NCBI RefSeq assembly: GCF_024508335.1
Contig: NZ_CP101988.1
Location: forward strand, 2,604,001 to 2,668,000
DNA length: 64,000 nucleotides
Direction: 5' to 3'
DNA from: Cellulomonas chengniuliangii
GTDB lineage: Bacteria > Actinomycetota > Actinomycetes > Actinomycetales > Cellulomonadaceae
The notes beneath the pieces are model-generated. The model made no database searches. It was not told the origin of the DNA and saw only the letters and a list, made by a program, of their open reading frames with translations. The position numbers and the translations under genes are program-made. Shown here in pieces: positions 44,915 to 54,546 of the stretch (positions are counted from its first letter, which is position 1; the number at the start of each line of letters is the position of its first letter).

Positions 44915-46219
44915 GTGCGCAAGACCACACGCAAGATGTGGGCGGCTGCGGCCGGGGTCACGGGCATCGCCCTCCTGGCCACCGCCTGCGGAAGCTCGGA
45001 CAGCGGCAGCGGCGAGCCCGCCGCCGACGGCGACGAGCAGATCACGCTCACCATCGGCACGTTCAACGAGTTCGGCTACGAGGAGCTCATCCCCGAGTAC
45101 GAGAGCCTGAACCCGAACATCAAGATCGAGCACAAGAAGGCCGCCACGGCCGACGAGGCTCGCGCCAACATCAACACGCGTCTCGCCGCGGGCTCCGGCC
45201 TGTCGGACATCGAGGCCGTCGAGGTCGACTGGCTGCCCGAGCTGCTCCAGTACCCCGACAAGTTCACCGACCTCACCTCTGACGAGGTCGAGGGCCGCTG
45301 GCTCGATTGGAAGTCCGCCCAGGCGACCGACCCCGAGGGCCGCCTCCTCGGCTATGGCACGGACATCGGCCCCGAGGCCATCGCGTACCGCGCGGACCTG
45401 CTCGAGGCCGCTGGCCTCCCGTCGGACCGTGAGTCGGTCGCCGCGCTCTTCGGTGGCGACGACGCCACGTGGGACAAGTTCTTCGAGGTCGGCAAGCAGT
45501 ACACCGCCGCCACCGGGAAGCCGTTCTACGACTCGGCCGGCGCCATCTACCAGGGCATGATCAACCAGGTCGAGGCCGCGTACGAGGACCCCGACACGCT
45601 GGAGATCACCGCCGCGGACAGCGCCGAGGTCAAGGACATCTTCACCACCGTCCTCAACGCCTCCACGCAGGACAAGCTGTCGGCCGGCTTCGCGCAGTGG
45701 AGCGACGACTGGCAGTCCGCCTTCCAGAACGACGGCTTCGCCGTCATGCTGGCCCCGGGCTGGATGCTCGGTGTCATCGAGGGCAACGCCGAGGGCGTGA
45801 CCGGCTGGGACATCGCTGACGTCTTCCCCGGCGGCGGCGGCAACTGGGGCGGCGCGTTCCTGACCGTCCCGACCCAGACGGAGCACCCGGAGGAGGCCAA
45901 GGCTCTCGCCGCGTGGCTCACCGCTCCCGAGCAGCAGATCAAGGCGTTCAAGTCGAAGGGCACGTTCCCGAGCCAGGTCGAGGCGCTCTCCAGCCAGGAC
46001 CTGCTCGGCCAGACCAACGCCTTCTTCAACAACGCGCCCACCGGCGAGATCCTCGCCAACCGCGCCGCAGCGGTCACGGTCACCCCGTTCAAGGGCCCGA
46101 ACTACTTCGCGGTGAACGACGCGATGGGCAGCGCCCTCACGCGTGTCGACGTGGAGAAGACCGACGACATTGACACGTCCTGGACGAAGTTCGTCGAGGC
46201 AGTCAAGGCACTGGGCTGA
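44915..46219 (+). CDS. cebE: Cellobiose-type ABC transporter substrate-binding lipoprotein
   Basis: A 434-residue lipoprotein: basic MRKTTRKMW, hydrophobic core, lipobox LATAC with Cys about residue 25, then a Ser/Gly linker. The mature part is a family 1 solute-binding protein; ITLTIGTFNEFGYEEL near its N-terminus and SGLSDIEAVEVDWL match the CebE group that binds cellobiose and cellotriose. The substrate is inferred from this likeness, the CebR boxes and the gene order. GTG 44915 has AAGGGAG six bases upstream. A hairpin after the stop probably lowers expression of the permeases relative to the binding protein. Confidence 0.8.
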   Translation: MRKTTRKMWAAAAGVTGIALLATACGSSDSGSGEPAADGDEQITLTIGTFNEFGYEELIPEYESLNPNIKIEHKKAATADEARANINTRLAAGSGLSDIEAVEVDWLPELLQYPDKFTDLTSDEVEGRWLDWKSAQATDPEGRLLGYGTDIGPEAIAYRADLLEAAGLPSDRESVAALFGGDDATWDKFFEVGKQYTAATGKPFYDSAGAIYQGMINQVEAAYEDPDTLEITAADSAEVKDIFTTVLNASTQDKLSAGFAQWSDDWQSAFQNDGFAVMLAPGWMLGVIEGNAEGVTGWDIADVFPGGGGNWGGAFLTVPTQTEHPEEAKALAAWLTAPEQQIKAFKSKGTFPSQVEALSSQDLLGQTNAFFNNAPTGEILANRAAAVTVTPFKGPNYFAVNDAMGSALTRVDVEKTDDIDTSWTKFVEAVKALG

Positions 46220-46226
46220 CGCTCAT

Positions 46227-46267
46227 GGTGCCGGGGCGCCGGTCTTGACGACCGGCGCCCCGGCGCC
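46227..46267 (+). terminator. Intercistronic hairpin between cebE and cebF
   Basis: An 18-base-pair stem with one G-T pair (46227-46244 with 46250-46267) and a five-base loop, no T-run. Hairpins here are common in binding-protein operons, where they protect the upstream message or cause partial termination. Confidence 0.7.
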
Positions 46268-46307
46268 CCCCTGTAACCGCCCTGCTCAGCGCCCTCAAAG
46301 GATTCTG

Positions 46308-47312
46308 ATGGTCACCTCCACGACGCCGAAGCTCGACCGTAGGCCCAGCCGGTCCCAGGACCGCGAGCCCCGCCGGCTCGGCTTCGGTCAGCGGCTTGGC
46401 CGGTGGGACGTCAAACTCTCGCCGTACCTCTACATCTCCCCGTTCTTCATCCTCTTCGCCATCGTGGGCATGTTCCCGCTGCTCTACACGGCGTGGGTCT
46501 CGATGCACCAGTGGCACCTCATCGGTGGCCAGGGTGAGTTCGTCGGGATGGAGAACTTCCTGCACGTCCTGCAGCAGCCGCCCTTCTGGAAGGCGCTGCG
46601 GAACACGTTCAGCATCTTCTTGCTCTCCTCGGTGCCGCAGGTCCTTCTCGCGATCACGATCGCGGCCGTCCTGGACGCGAACCTCCGCGCCAAGACCTTC
46701 TGGCGGATGGGCGTTCTCCTGCCGTTCGTCGTCGCCCCCGTCGCGGTCTCCCTGATCTTCGGCAAGCTCTTCGCCGACCAGTCGGGCCTGATCAACGCCG
46801 TCCTCGGCGGCATCGGGATCGAGCCGATCCGCTGGCACGCCGACGTCCTCGCGAGCCACGTCGCCATCTCCTCGATGGTGAACTTCCGCTGGATCGGCTA
46901 CAACACGCTGATCTTCCTCGCCGCGATGCAGGCCGTGCCGCGCGAGCTCTACGAGGCCGCGATCCTCGACGGCGCCGGCCGGCTCCGCCAGTTCTTCTCG
47001 GTCACCGTGCCCATGCTCCGCCCGACCATCATCTTCGTGGTCGTCACGTCCACCATCGGCGGCCTGCAGATCTTCGACGAGCCGCGACTGTTCGACCAGT
47101 TCGGCCTCGGCGGCGGCGACCGCCAGTGGATGACCGTGACGATGTACCTGTACGAGATCGGATGGGGTTCCCAGAAGAGCTTCGGCCGCGCTGCCGCAGT
47201 CGCCTGGATCCTCTTCATCATCATCCTGGTCATCGGGCTGATCAACTTCTCCATCACCCGTCGCATCGCGTCCGACTCGGCGCCCAAGTCCAGGAAGAAG
47301 CAGAAGCGATGA
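46308..47312 (+). CDS. cebF: Cellobiose-type ABC transporter permease
   Basis: A 334-residue MalF-type permease. About 40 basic N-terminal residues precede six helices; the cytoplasmic coupling loop EAAILDGAGRLRQFFSVTVP holds the EAA motif contacting the ATPase. SPYLYISPFFILFAIVGMFP is the first helix. AAAGGA lies six bases before ATG 46308. The stop overlaps the next start. No ATP-binding gene is present, as in Streptomyces ceb where the shared ATPase MsiK is encoded elsewhere. Confidence 0.85.
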   Translation: MVTSTTPKLDRRPSRSQDREPRRLGFGQRLGRWDVKLSPYLYISPFFILFAIVGMFPLLYTAWVSMHQWHLIGGQGEFVGMENFLHVLQQPPFWKALRNTFSIFLLSSVPQVLLAITIAAVLDANLRAKTFWRMGVLLPFVVAPVAVSLIFGKLFADQSGLINAVLGGIGIEPIRWHADVLASHVAISSMVNFRWIGYNTLIFLAAMQAVPRELYEAAILDGAGRLRQFFSVTVPMLRPTIIFVVVTSTIGGLQIFDEPRLFDQFGLGGGDRQWMTVTMYLYEIGWGSQKSFGRAAAVAWILFIIILVIGLINFSITRRIASDSAPKSRKKQKR

Positions 47313-48226
47313 GCGCGCCTTCGATCCCCGTCATCCAGCAGACCGCTGGACGCGGCGCCGCACGCGCCGCCGCCAGCCGCCGCAAGTCCAAGGGCGCTGG
47401 CTCGGACCGCAGGCCGGGCTGGGTGACCTACGCGATCCTGACCCTGGTCATCCTGATCTCGGCGTACCCGCTGTACTTCGCCTTCCTTCTGGCGACGTCG
47501 GACTCGGGCACGATCGCGCAGAACCCGGTCCCCTCGCTGATCCCCCGGGGCGAGTTCTTCACCAACGTGGAGCGCGTCCTCAGCGCGGACATCCACTTCT
47601 GGAAGGCGCTCTGGAACTCGGTCATCGTCTCGACGGTGACCGCCGTCTCCGTCGTGTTCTTCTCGACGCTCGCCGGGTACTCGTTCGCGAAGCTCCGCTT
47701 CAAGGGCCGCGGGCCGCTGCTCGTGTTCGTCGTGGCGACCACGGCCGTCCCGACCCAGCTCGGCATCGTCCCGCTGTTCATCGTGATGTCGGAGCTCGGT
47801 TGGACCGGCAAGCTCATCGCGGTCATCGTTCCCGGGATGGTCACCGCGTTCGGCGTGTTCTGGATGACGCAGTACCTTGAAGGGGCGCTGCCCTACGAGC
47901 TGATCGAGGCCGCCCGTGTGGACGGCGCGTCGATGATCCGCACGTTCTGGCACGTCGCACTCCCGGCGGCCCGCCCGGCCGCCGCGATGCTCGGGCTGTT
48001 CTCCTTCGTGGGGTCCTGGACGAACTTCTTCTGGCCGTTCATCGTCCTGGGGCCAAGCAACCCCACGTTGCCGGTGGCGGTCCAGCTGCTTCAGGCGACG
48101 TACTTCAAGGACATGTCGCTCATCATGGCGGGCGTCACCCTCTCGGTGATTCCGCTGGTCATCGTGTTCATCTTCGCGGGACGCCAGCTCGTCGCTGGCA
48201 TCATGCAGGGCGCAGTCAAGGGCTGA
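47309..48226 (+). CDS. cebG: Cellobiose-type ABC transporter permease
   Basis: A 305-residue MalG-type permease with a basic N-terminal tail, six helices and EAA motif IEAARVDGASMIRTFWHVALP. GYSFAKLRFKGRGPLLVFVV and TQLGIVPLFIVMSELGWTG are typical of the family. ATG 47309 overlaps the cebF stop by four bases. A strong hairpin follows, then the regulator gene. In Streptomyces a beta-glucosidase (bglC) follows cebG; none is seen here. Confidence 0.85.
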   Translation: MSAPSIPVIQQTAGRGAARAAASRRKSKGAGSDRRPGWVTYAILTLVILISAYPLYFAFLLATSDSGTIAQNPVPSLIPRGEFFTNVERVLSADIHFWKALWNSVIVSTVTAVSVVFFSTLAGYSFAKLRFKGRGPLLVFVVATTAVPTQLGIVPLFIVMSELGWTGKLIAVIVPGMVTAFGVFWMTQYLEGALPYELIEAARVDGASMIRTFWHVALPAARPAAAMLGLFSFVGSWTNFFWPFIVLGPSNPTLPVAVQLLQATYFKDMSLIMAGVTLSVIPLVIVFIFAGRQLVAGIMQGAVKG

Positions 48227-48242
48227 CCCTGAGCGATCGGAT

Positions 48243-48275
48243 GTGCGGCGGTGGTCACCTCGACCACCGCCGCAC
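48243..48275 (+). terminator. Hairpin terminator after cebG
   Basis: Perfect 14-base-pair stem (48243-48256 with 48262-48275) and a five-base loop, 16 bases after the stop. No T-run. Confidence 0.75.
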
Positions 48276-48329
48276 CCCGTTCACCGGTGCGACATCACGC
48301 TGCGTGAGCGGCTAAGGAAGGGACGACCA

Positions 48330-49367
48330 ATGACGGTCGACAGCACCACGACCAGAACGGACGCGGGACGCCCGATCGCGCCCACGCTCGAGCAGGTTGC
48401 CGAGCGGGCCGGCGTCTCCCGATCCACCGCGTCACGCGCCATCAACGGCGGGCTCCGCGTCTCCCCCGAGGCGCTGGCCTCGGTCGAGGCCGCGGTGGCA
48501 GAACTCGGGTACACGCCCAACCGTGCCGCGCGCTCGCTGGTCACCCGTCGCACGGACTCGATCGCCCTGGTCGTGCCCGAGCCTGACGACCGCGTGCTCT
48601 CGGACCCGTTCTTCGCCGGCACGCTCAACGGGTTGAGCAGCGCCCTCTCCGACTCGGACCTCCAGTTGGTGCTGGTCATCGCCCGCCCGGGCGACAGCGC
48701 GCGCACCATCCGGTACCTGCGCAACGGGCACGTCGACGGGGCCATCGTCGTCTCCCACCACCGGGACGACGCGCTCGACCAGGCGCTGCGCCAGTCGCAC
48801 CTTCCCAACGTCTTCGTGGGGCGGCCGCTGTCGGAGGGCGACACCCAGTACGTCGACACCGACAACGTCGCGGGCGGACGCATCGCGACGCAGCACCTCA
48901 TCGACCTCGGCCGCCGCCGGATCGGCACCATCGCGGGCCCGCTCGACATGTCCGCCGGGATCGACCGGCTCGCGGGATGGCGGCAGGCCGTCACCGCCGC
49001 AGGGCTCTCCGAGGCCGCCGTCGTGCACGGCGACTTCACCATCGCGTCCGGCGCCTCCAGCGCGCGCCGCCTGCTCGAGGACCACCCCGACCTCGACGCG
49101 ATCTTCATCGCGTCCGATCTGATGGCCGCGGGCGCCCTAGGCGTGCTGGCCGAGCTCGGATACGACGTGCCTGGCGACATCGCCGTCGTCGGCTATGACA
49201 ACCTCGGGGTCGCGACGTCCACGAACCCCGCGCTGACCACGGTCATCCAGCCCGTGGCCGCGATGGCGCGGGCGGCCGGGGAACGGCTGCTCGAGCAGCT
49301 CAGCGGTGGCTACGCGGACGCGCCGCTGATCTTCGCGCCCGAGCTCGTCATCCGCGCCTCTGCGTGA
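48330..49367 (+). CDS. cebR: LacI-family regulator, CebR-like
   Basis: A 345-residue LacI/GalR repressor. Helix-turn-helix TLEQVAERAGVSRSTASRAI at about residues 19-38, hinge GYTPNRAARSLVTRR, then a periplasmic-binding-protein-like domain with SIALVVPEP, the ligand/dimer segment RRRIGTIAGP, and FIASDLMAAGAL. Its position next to cebEFG and the CebR-like boxes upstream of cebE make it the likely cellobiose-responsive repressor. AAGGAAGGGA precedes ATG 48330. No matching box was seen before its own start, so autoregulation is not evident. Confidence 0.8.
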   Translation: MTVDSTTTRTDAGRPIAPTLEQVAERAGVSRSTASRAINGGLRVSPEALASVEAAVAELGYTPNRAARSLVTRRTDSIALVVPEPDDRVLSDPFFAGTLNGLSSALSDSDLQLVLVIARPGDSARTIRYLRNGHVDGAIVVSHHRDDALDQALRQSHLPNVFVGRPLSEGDTQYVDTDNVAGGRIATQHLIDLGRRRIGTIAGPLDMSAGIDRLAGWRQAVTAAGLSEAAVVHGDFTIASGASSARRLLEDHPDLDAIFIASDLMAAGALGVLAELGYDVPGDIAVVGYDNLGVATSTNPALTTVIQPVAAMARAAGERLLEQLSGGYADAPLIFAPELVIRASA

Positions 49368-49400
49368 GCCCGTGCGGAGCCTGATGGCCAACCACCGGTC

Positions 49401-49838
49401 ATGAGTCGCTCCCTCGCGTACCTGCTGGTCGGGGTCGGCGGCGCCGTCGGCGGCCTGCTGCGATGGGGCGCCACCACGGTCGTCGACGAGGCCGCTGGCG
49501 CATTCCCGTGGACGACCTTCACCGTGAACATGGTCGGCGCGTTCGCGCTGGGGCTGCTGGTCGTGGGGATCGTGGGGCGGCGGCAAGCGCCGCCCTGGGT
49601 GCGTACAGCCCTCGGCACCGGCCTCCTGGGCGGCTTCACCACGTTCTCCGCGTACGCGCACGCCGTCGACGTCCTCGCGACGGGCGGCGAGGTGGGGACC
49701 GCGATGGCCTACCTGGTGTCGTCCGTCCTCGTCGGGGTCGCCGCTGCCGGCGCGGGGGCGGCTGTGGGCGCGCGACTACCGGCGCGGCGACGCCGCGCCG
49801 GCGACTCCCCCACGACCGCCCACGGGTGGAGCAAGTGA
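49401..49838 (+). CDS. crcB: Fluoride channel CrcB/Fluc, first subunit
   Basis: A 145-residue four-helix protein. GVGGAVGGLLRWG, TTFTVNMVGAFALG with the central Asn, and GLLGGFTTFSAYA with the Phe box are the Fluc signatures. The family exports fluoride through antiparallel dimers. The C-terminal 25 residues are basic and variable. It overlaps the second crcB gene by four bases, so the functional form may be a heterodimer. No fluoride riboswitch could be confidently placed in the short upstream gap. Confidence 0.93.
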   Translation: MSRSLAYLLVGVGGAVGGLLRWGATTVVDEAAGAFPWTTFTVNMVGAFALGLLVVGIVGRRQAPPWVRTALGTGLLGGFTTFSAYAHAVDVLATGGEVGTAMAYLVSSVLVGVAAAGAGAAVGARLPARRRRAGDSPTTAHGWSK

Positions 49839-50224
49839 ACGGCTGGGTGGTGGTAGGCGTCGCCGTCGGGTCAGGCGTCGGCGCGCAGCTCCGCTTCGCC
49901 ACCGAGCGGCTGCACGCGCGAGCCCGGGAGCGCCGAGGACTCGGGCGCCCATCCTTCCCATGGGCGACCCTCACGGTGAACGTCGTGGGCTCGGTGGCGC
50001 TCGGGGCCGCCGCGGCGCTCGCCGCCCGCGGGGTGATCAGCTCGCCGTGGCTCACCGTGCTCGGCATCGGCCTGGCCGGCGGCCTCACGACCTTCTCGAC
50101 GTTCGCGCTCGACGTCGTGAGCCTGGCACGCGACCACCGGGTGGCGCACGCCGTCCTCGACATCGCCCTGCACCTGGCCCTCGGGCTCGGCGCCGGCGCG
50201 GCGATGTTCCACATCCTGCTCTGA
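49835..50224 (+). CDS. crcB: Fluoride channel CrcB/Fluc, second subunit
   Basis: A 129-residue Fluc protein: GSGVGAQLRFATERL, PWATLTVNVVGSVALG, GLAGGLTTFSTFALD. GTG 49835 overlaps the stop of the first subunit; the frame is open upstream but only antiparallel-shadow sequence is there. Both proteins keep the Asn and the TTFS Phe box needed for the pore. Confidence 0.93.
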   Translation: MNGWVVVGVAVGSGVGAQLRFATERLHARARERRGLGRPSFPWATLTVNVVGSVALGAAAALAARGVISSPWLTVLGIGLAGGLTTFSTFALDVVSLARDHRVAHAVLDIALHLALGLGAGAAMFHILL

Positions 50225-50291
50225 GCGCACGCCCTGCCCGCGAGACCAACCGCGGCTCCTCAGGCGGGCGCGGCGAGCACCCTCGCAGCCG

Positions 50292-53200
50292 CTAGCCCGC
50301 GCCGTCCCGCGCCTCGACGTGGCCGAACCGGTGGCGGGTCCGGCTGATCGACTGGGCGCGCAGCACGGTGAGCAGCTCGCGACGGGCGCTCGCCAGCACG
50401 GGGCAGTCGAGAACGGTCACGTGGCCGATCCGATGGGACGCCGCAGCCCGCAGGCCCTCGACCTTGCCCACCACCCGGATCCTGCCCTCCACCCTGCCCT
50501 CACGGACATGGGCGGCGAAGGCATCGTCGTCGTCGACGTCGAGCCGGCTGACGGTGACCGGCGTCCCGACGAGGCGCGCGGCGGCGAGGACGCGCTCGAC
50601 CTCCACCTCCCGGGCGCCAGCGCCGACCCGGATCGTCAGGTGGGGGACGGGCCGGTAGCGCAGGACGTTCGACTCCGCGCGCAGGCCGCTCGGGTCGTGC
50701 TCGACGCCCAGGTCCTGCGCCCAGCACCGCGCGTCGTCGGCCAAGGCCCAGGCGAGCCAGTCGGCGTCCTCACGCGGCACGTCGGGTGAGTCCGACCAGA
50801 CGCCCAGCTCGGCGACGTAGTCCGGGCCACCCGCCTTTGCCCCCGGGCCCACGACAGACGCCTTCCACCCGCCGAAGGGCTGGCGCCGGACGATCGCTCC
50901 CGTGATGTGCCGGTTGACGTAGGCGTTGCCGACCTCGACCCGGTCGAGCCACCGGTCGATCTCGTTCTCGTCGAGCGAGTGCAGCCCGCCCGTGAGGCCG
51001 AAGGGGACGGCGTTCTGCAGCACGATCGCCTCGTCGAGGGTCTCGACCCGCATGATGCCGAGGACAGGCCCGAAGTACTCGGTGATGTGGAACGGGGACC
51101 CGGGGGCGACGCCGACCTTCACGCCGGGAGTCCACAGCCGCCCCTCGTCGTCGAGCCGCCGAGGCCGCACCACCCAGCGCTCCCCCGGGTCCAGCTCCGT
51201 CAGCGCGTGCAGCAACTTGCCCGTGGCCGGCTCCGTGAGCGGGCCCATCGTGGTGGCCAGGTCGTCCGGGGATCCGACCTGCAACGACTCGACGGCGTCC
51301 ACGAGCTGGCGGCGCAGCCGCTCCGAGCGCCCGGCCGACCCCACCAGGATGAGCAGCGACGCGGCCGAGCACTTCTGGCCCGCGTGGCCGAATGCCGAGC
51401 GCACCACGTCGGCGACAGCCAGGTCGAGGTCCGCGGAGGGGGTGACGACCAGCGCGTTCTTGCCGGAGGTCTCGGCGAGGACGTCCAGGTCGGGGCGCCA
51501 GGACGCGAAGAGCCTGGCGGTCTCGATCGCCCCGGTGAGCAGCACCCGACGCACAGCCGGATGGCTCACGAGCCTGCGCCCCACGCTGCCCTCGGGCGCG
51601 AGCACCACCTGCAGCACGTCGCGCGGCGTCCCGAGCTCGTCCATCGCCCGGTGCACCGCGCCCATCGCCACCTGGACGCAGCGGGGTGTGGGGGGCGCGG
51701 GCTTGACGATCACGGGCGAGCCGGCAGCCAGGGCGGCCAGCACCGAGCCGACGGGGATCGCGACGGGGAAGTTCCACGGCGGGGTGACCACCGTGAGGCC
51801 CTCCGGGCGGAAATGGGCGCCGGGCGTCGACCCGTCGGCCAGGCGCTCGGCCTGGTCCGCGTAGTAGCGGGCGAAGTCGACTGCCTCGCTGACCTCGGGA
51901 TCGGCCTCGGCGACGGTCTTGCCGGCCTCCTGCACCATGGTGGCGACGAGGTCGGTGCGTGCCCTCTCGAGGTGCAGGGCCGCACGCCGCAGCAACCGCG
52001 CCCGGTCTCGGGGCGAGGCGCCCGCCCATCCGGCGGCCACAGCGGAGGCCCGCTCGACGGCCCGGTCCACCCCGGCGACGGTGTCCACGACGATGCCATC
52101 GGGCACGTCGACGTCCCGCGTCAGCAGGTCGCCCGCCCATCGGCGGTGCTCCGCGACAGCGGGGTCGGTGTCGGGCGCGTTGGCGAACGGGGCGCCCGGC
52201 GGCGGTTCGACCGCCTCGCCCCGAGGTGTGCGCTGCGGCGGGCTGGTGGGCTCCTGGGCGTCGCGGACGGACGCGAGGAACGCCTCGCGCTGCCCGTCGA
52301 GACCGTGCCCGCCCTCGGGGCTGAAGAGCGCGTGCAGGTAGTTCTGCGGCGCCGCGTTCTCCTCGAGGCGGCGCACCAGGTAGGAGATGGCCACGTCGAA
52401 GTCGGCGCGCGCCACCGCGGGCGTGTACAGCAGGACGTCGCCGACATCGTCGCGCACGGCGCGCGCCTGGGCGGGCGCCATGCCCTGCAGCATCTCGATG
52501 TCCAGCGCCTCTCCGACGCCTCGGTCCTCGGAGAGCAGGTGCGCGAGCGCGACGTGGAAGAGGTTGTGGCTCGCGGCCCCGATCCGCACCATCGCGGTCC
52601 GCTCGGGCTGGAGAGCCCGGTCGAGGAGCCGCACGTACTGGGCGTCCACCTCGGGCTTGGAGCGGAACGGCGCCTGCTCCCAGCCGTGCAGCTCGGCCTC
52701 GACCCGCTCCATGGCGAGGTTGGCGCCCTTGACCAGGCGGACCTTGATCCGAGCACCGCCCGCCGCCCGGCGCCGGGCGGCGATCTCTGTGAGCTCGTCG
52801 AGCGCCGCGACAGCGTCGGGAAGGTACGCCTGGAGCACAATGCCCGCCTCGGCGTGCAGGAGTGCCGGGTCGAGCACCAGCCGCTCGAAGACCTGGACGG
52901 TGAGCGCCAGGTCGCGGTACTCCTCCATGTCGAGGTTGACGAACACCCCGTGGCGGGCGGCCGCCAGGCACAGCGGACGCAGCCGGAAGACGAGCCGGTC
53001 GCGGCTTCCCACGGTGTCCCAGGTGGAGAGCTGGCTCGCGACCGCCGACGCCTTGACCGAGACGTAGTCCACGTCGGGGCGCTCGACCAGCGCGATCACC
53101 CGCTCCAGCCGCTGCGCTGCCTCGCGCTCCCCCAGCACCGCCTCGCCGAGCAGGTTGAGGTTGAGGCGGAACCCGTCGGCCCGGGCCCGGGCGAGGCGCC

Positions 53201-53591
53201 CTCCCAGGCCCGGCCCGGCGTCGGCCACCAGGTGGCCCACGAGCTGGCGCAGCCGGACGCGTGCGGCCGGCACCACCACGCCCGGCAGAACGGTGGCGAG
53301 CCGCGCGCCGCAGGCCAGCAGGGCCCGGTCGACCGGGCCGAGGAATCCGGCGGCCGCCGACTGCGCGGCGGCGAGCCCGGCGAGCTCGCGCGCCGCGACG
53401 CGCACGTCCTCTGGGCGTGCCACGCGGTCGACGAACCGCACCGCGAGGTCCAGGCCCACCGGGTCGGAGACGAGCGCTGCGAGGCGGGCCGTGGTGCGGC
53501 GCTCACGCGGGGTCTCCCCCGCTGCCGTGGCGGCGACCCAACGGTCGGCGAGGGCGAGCGACTCCTCGACCAGGGCGGTGCTGATGCGCAT
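50292..53591 (-). CDS. putA: Bifunctional proline dehydrogenase / P5C dehydrogenase PutA
   Basis: A 1099-residue protein. The N-terminal half is the FAD-dependent proline dehydrogenase barrel (SVKASAVASQLSTW, RIKVRLVKGANLAMERVE, ASHNLFHVALA with the later YLVRRLEENA Arg pair that holds proline). Residues about 500-1000 are the aldehyde dehydrogenase: PPWNFPVAIP, the Glu of LAETSGKNALVV, and catalytic Cys in FGHAGQKCSAAS. There is no N-terminal ribbon-helix-helix, so it is not a self-repressing PutA. It converts proline to glutamate in two steps. A PAS-AraC regulator is divergent and likely controls it. ATG 53591 follows a G-run. Confidence 0.93.
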   Translation of the reverse strand: MRISTALVEESLALADRWVAATAAGETPRERRTTARLAALVSDPVGLDLAVRFVDRVARPEDVRVAARELAGLAAAQSAAAGFLGPVDRALLACGARLATVLPGVVVPAARVRLRQLVGHLVADAGPGLGGRLARARADGFRLNLNLLGEAVLGEREAAQRLERVIALVERPDVDYVSVKASAVASQLSTWDTVGSRDRLVFRLRPLCLAAARHGVFVNLDMEEYRDLALTVQVFERLVLDPALLHAEAGIVLQAYLPDAVAALDELTEIAARRRAAGGARIKVRLVKGANLAMERVEAELHGWEQAPFRSKPEVDAQYVRLLDRALQPERTAMVRIGAASHNLFHVALAHLLSEDRGVGEALDIEMLQGMAPAQARAVRDDVGDVLLYTPAVARADFDVAISYLVRRLEENAAPQNYLHALFSPEGGHGLDGQREAFLASVRDAQEPTSPPQRTPRGEAVEPPPGAPFANAPDTDPAVAEHRRWAGDLLTRDVDVPDGIVVDTVAGVDRAVERASAVAAGWAGASPRDRARLLRRAALHLERARTDLVATMVQEAGKTVAEADPEVSEAVDFARYYADQAERLADGSTPGAHFRPEGLTVVTPPWNFPVAIPVGSVLAALAAGSPVIVKPAPPTPRCVQVAMGAVHRAMDELGTPRDVLQVVLAPEGSVGRRLVSHPAVRRVLLTGAIETARLFASWRPDLDVLAETSGKNALVVTPSADLDLAVADVVRSAFGHAGQKCSAASLLILVGSAGRSERLRRQLVDAVESLQVGSPDDLATTMGPLTEPATGKLLHALTELDPGERWVVRPRRLDDEGRLWTPGVKVGVAPGSPFHITEYFGPVLGIMRVETLDEAIVLQNAVPFGLTGGLHSLDENEIDRWLDRVEVGNAYVNRHITGAIVRRQPFGGWKASVVGPGAKAGGPDYVAELGVWSDSPDVPREDADWLAWALADDARCWAQDLGVEHDPSGLRAESNVLRYRPVPHLTIRVGAGAREVEVERVLAAARLVGTPVTVSRLDVDDDDAFAAHVREGRVEGRIRVVGKVEGLRAAASHRIGHVTVLDCPVLASARRELLTVLRAQSISRTRHRFGHVEARDGAG

Positions 53592-53738
53592 GCCCCCATC
53601 GTCCGGCCAACAGCGGTCACCGTCTTGTCTCGATCGGTCGCGCTGTCTGACGTTCCGCGGCGCCCTCCGCGTCGCAGCCTCCCCTGCGCGCCCAGGCATC
53701 CTCTGCGGGCGGCATCGGCGCGATAGCCTCCGGGCCTG

Positions 53739-54509
53739 ATGAGCAGCTCTCTGTCCACGGCGCCGGCGGCGCCGCCCGAATGGCCCGGCGCCGTCGACCT
53801 GCTCGCGGCCCTGGGCGACCCGATGCTCGCCCTGATGGACGAGCTGTCCACCACGATGTTCTGCGCGAAGGACGTCGACGGGCGTTACGTGGCCGTCAAC
53901 CAGGCATTCGTGGACCGGACGCCCGAACGCTCCCGTCGGGCCGTCGTCGGCCGCTGCGCGGGCGACCTCTTCGTCACGTCGCTCGCTGAGCACTACGTCC
54001 AGCAAGACGCCCAGGTGCTGTCCACCGGACGCGCGGTCCGGCACGTCCTGGAGCTGATCCGGCGCCCCGGCGGCGGCCCGGGGTGGTATCTCACCTCCAA
54101 GCAGCCCGTGCGCCTCGACGGGCGCCTGGTGGGCCTGGTCAGCGTCTCGCAGGACCTGCGCAGCCAGGACACGGACGACGTCGCCGTGAGCTCCCTGTCG
54201 CGGGTGGTGGAGCTGGTGCGCGAGCGGATCACCGACGGGATCACCGTGGCGGACATGGCCGCGGCGGCCGGCTGCTCCCCCTCGACCCTCGACCGGCGGA
54301 TGCGCAAGGTGTTCTCGCTCTCACCGCAGCAGTTCGTCCTCCGCGCCCGCATCGACCATGCCACCGCCCTGCTGGCGGTGGACGGCGTCGCCCTGGCCGA
54401 GGTGGCGGTGCGTGCGGGGTTCTCCGACCAGGCGGCGTTCACCCGCACGTTCGGGCGGCTCACGGGCGAGACACCAGCCCAGTACCGACGCAGATCGTCG
54501 ACACGCTGA
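53739..54509 (+). CDS. AraC-family regulator with PAS domain
   Basis: A 256-residue regulator. Residues about 25-145 form a PAS fold (STTMFCAKDVDGRYVAVNQAF; GWYLTSKQPVRLDG). Residues 160-250 are an AraC domain with two helix-turn-helices: ITVADMAAAAGCSPSTLDRRM and LAEVAVRAGFSDQAAFTRTFG ending in TGETPAQYRR. It is divergent from putA with 147 bases between, so proline or a derivative may be sensed; that is inference. TAGCCT at 53724 is a possible -10, nine bases before ATG 53739. Confidence 0.88.
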   Translation: MSSSLSTAPAAPPEWPGAVDLLAALGDPMLALMDELSTTMFCAKDVDGRYVAVNQAFVDRTPERSRRAVVGRCAGDLFVTSLAEHYVQQDAQVLSTGRAVRHVLELIRRPGGGPGWYLTSKQPVRLDGRLVGLVSVSQDLRSQDTDDVAVSSLSRVVELVRERITDGITVADMAAAAGCSPSTLDRRMRKVFSLSPQQFVLRARIDHATALLAVDGVALAEVAVRAGFSDQAAFTRTFGRLTGETPAQYRRRSSTR

Positions 54510-54546
54510 CGCCGTGGCGCCGGTCGCGGCGCCACGACCCCGCGGG

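Noticed and set aside
49340-49400. Possible fluoride riboswitch before the first crcB gene, because GAGCCTGATGGCC resembles the 3' half of the crcB RNA motif
   Set aside because: The 5' half (GGNGATG and pairing partner) is missing, and the upstream bases are the end of the LacI coding sequence.
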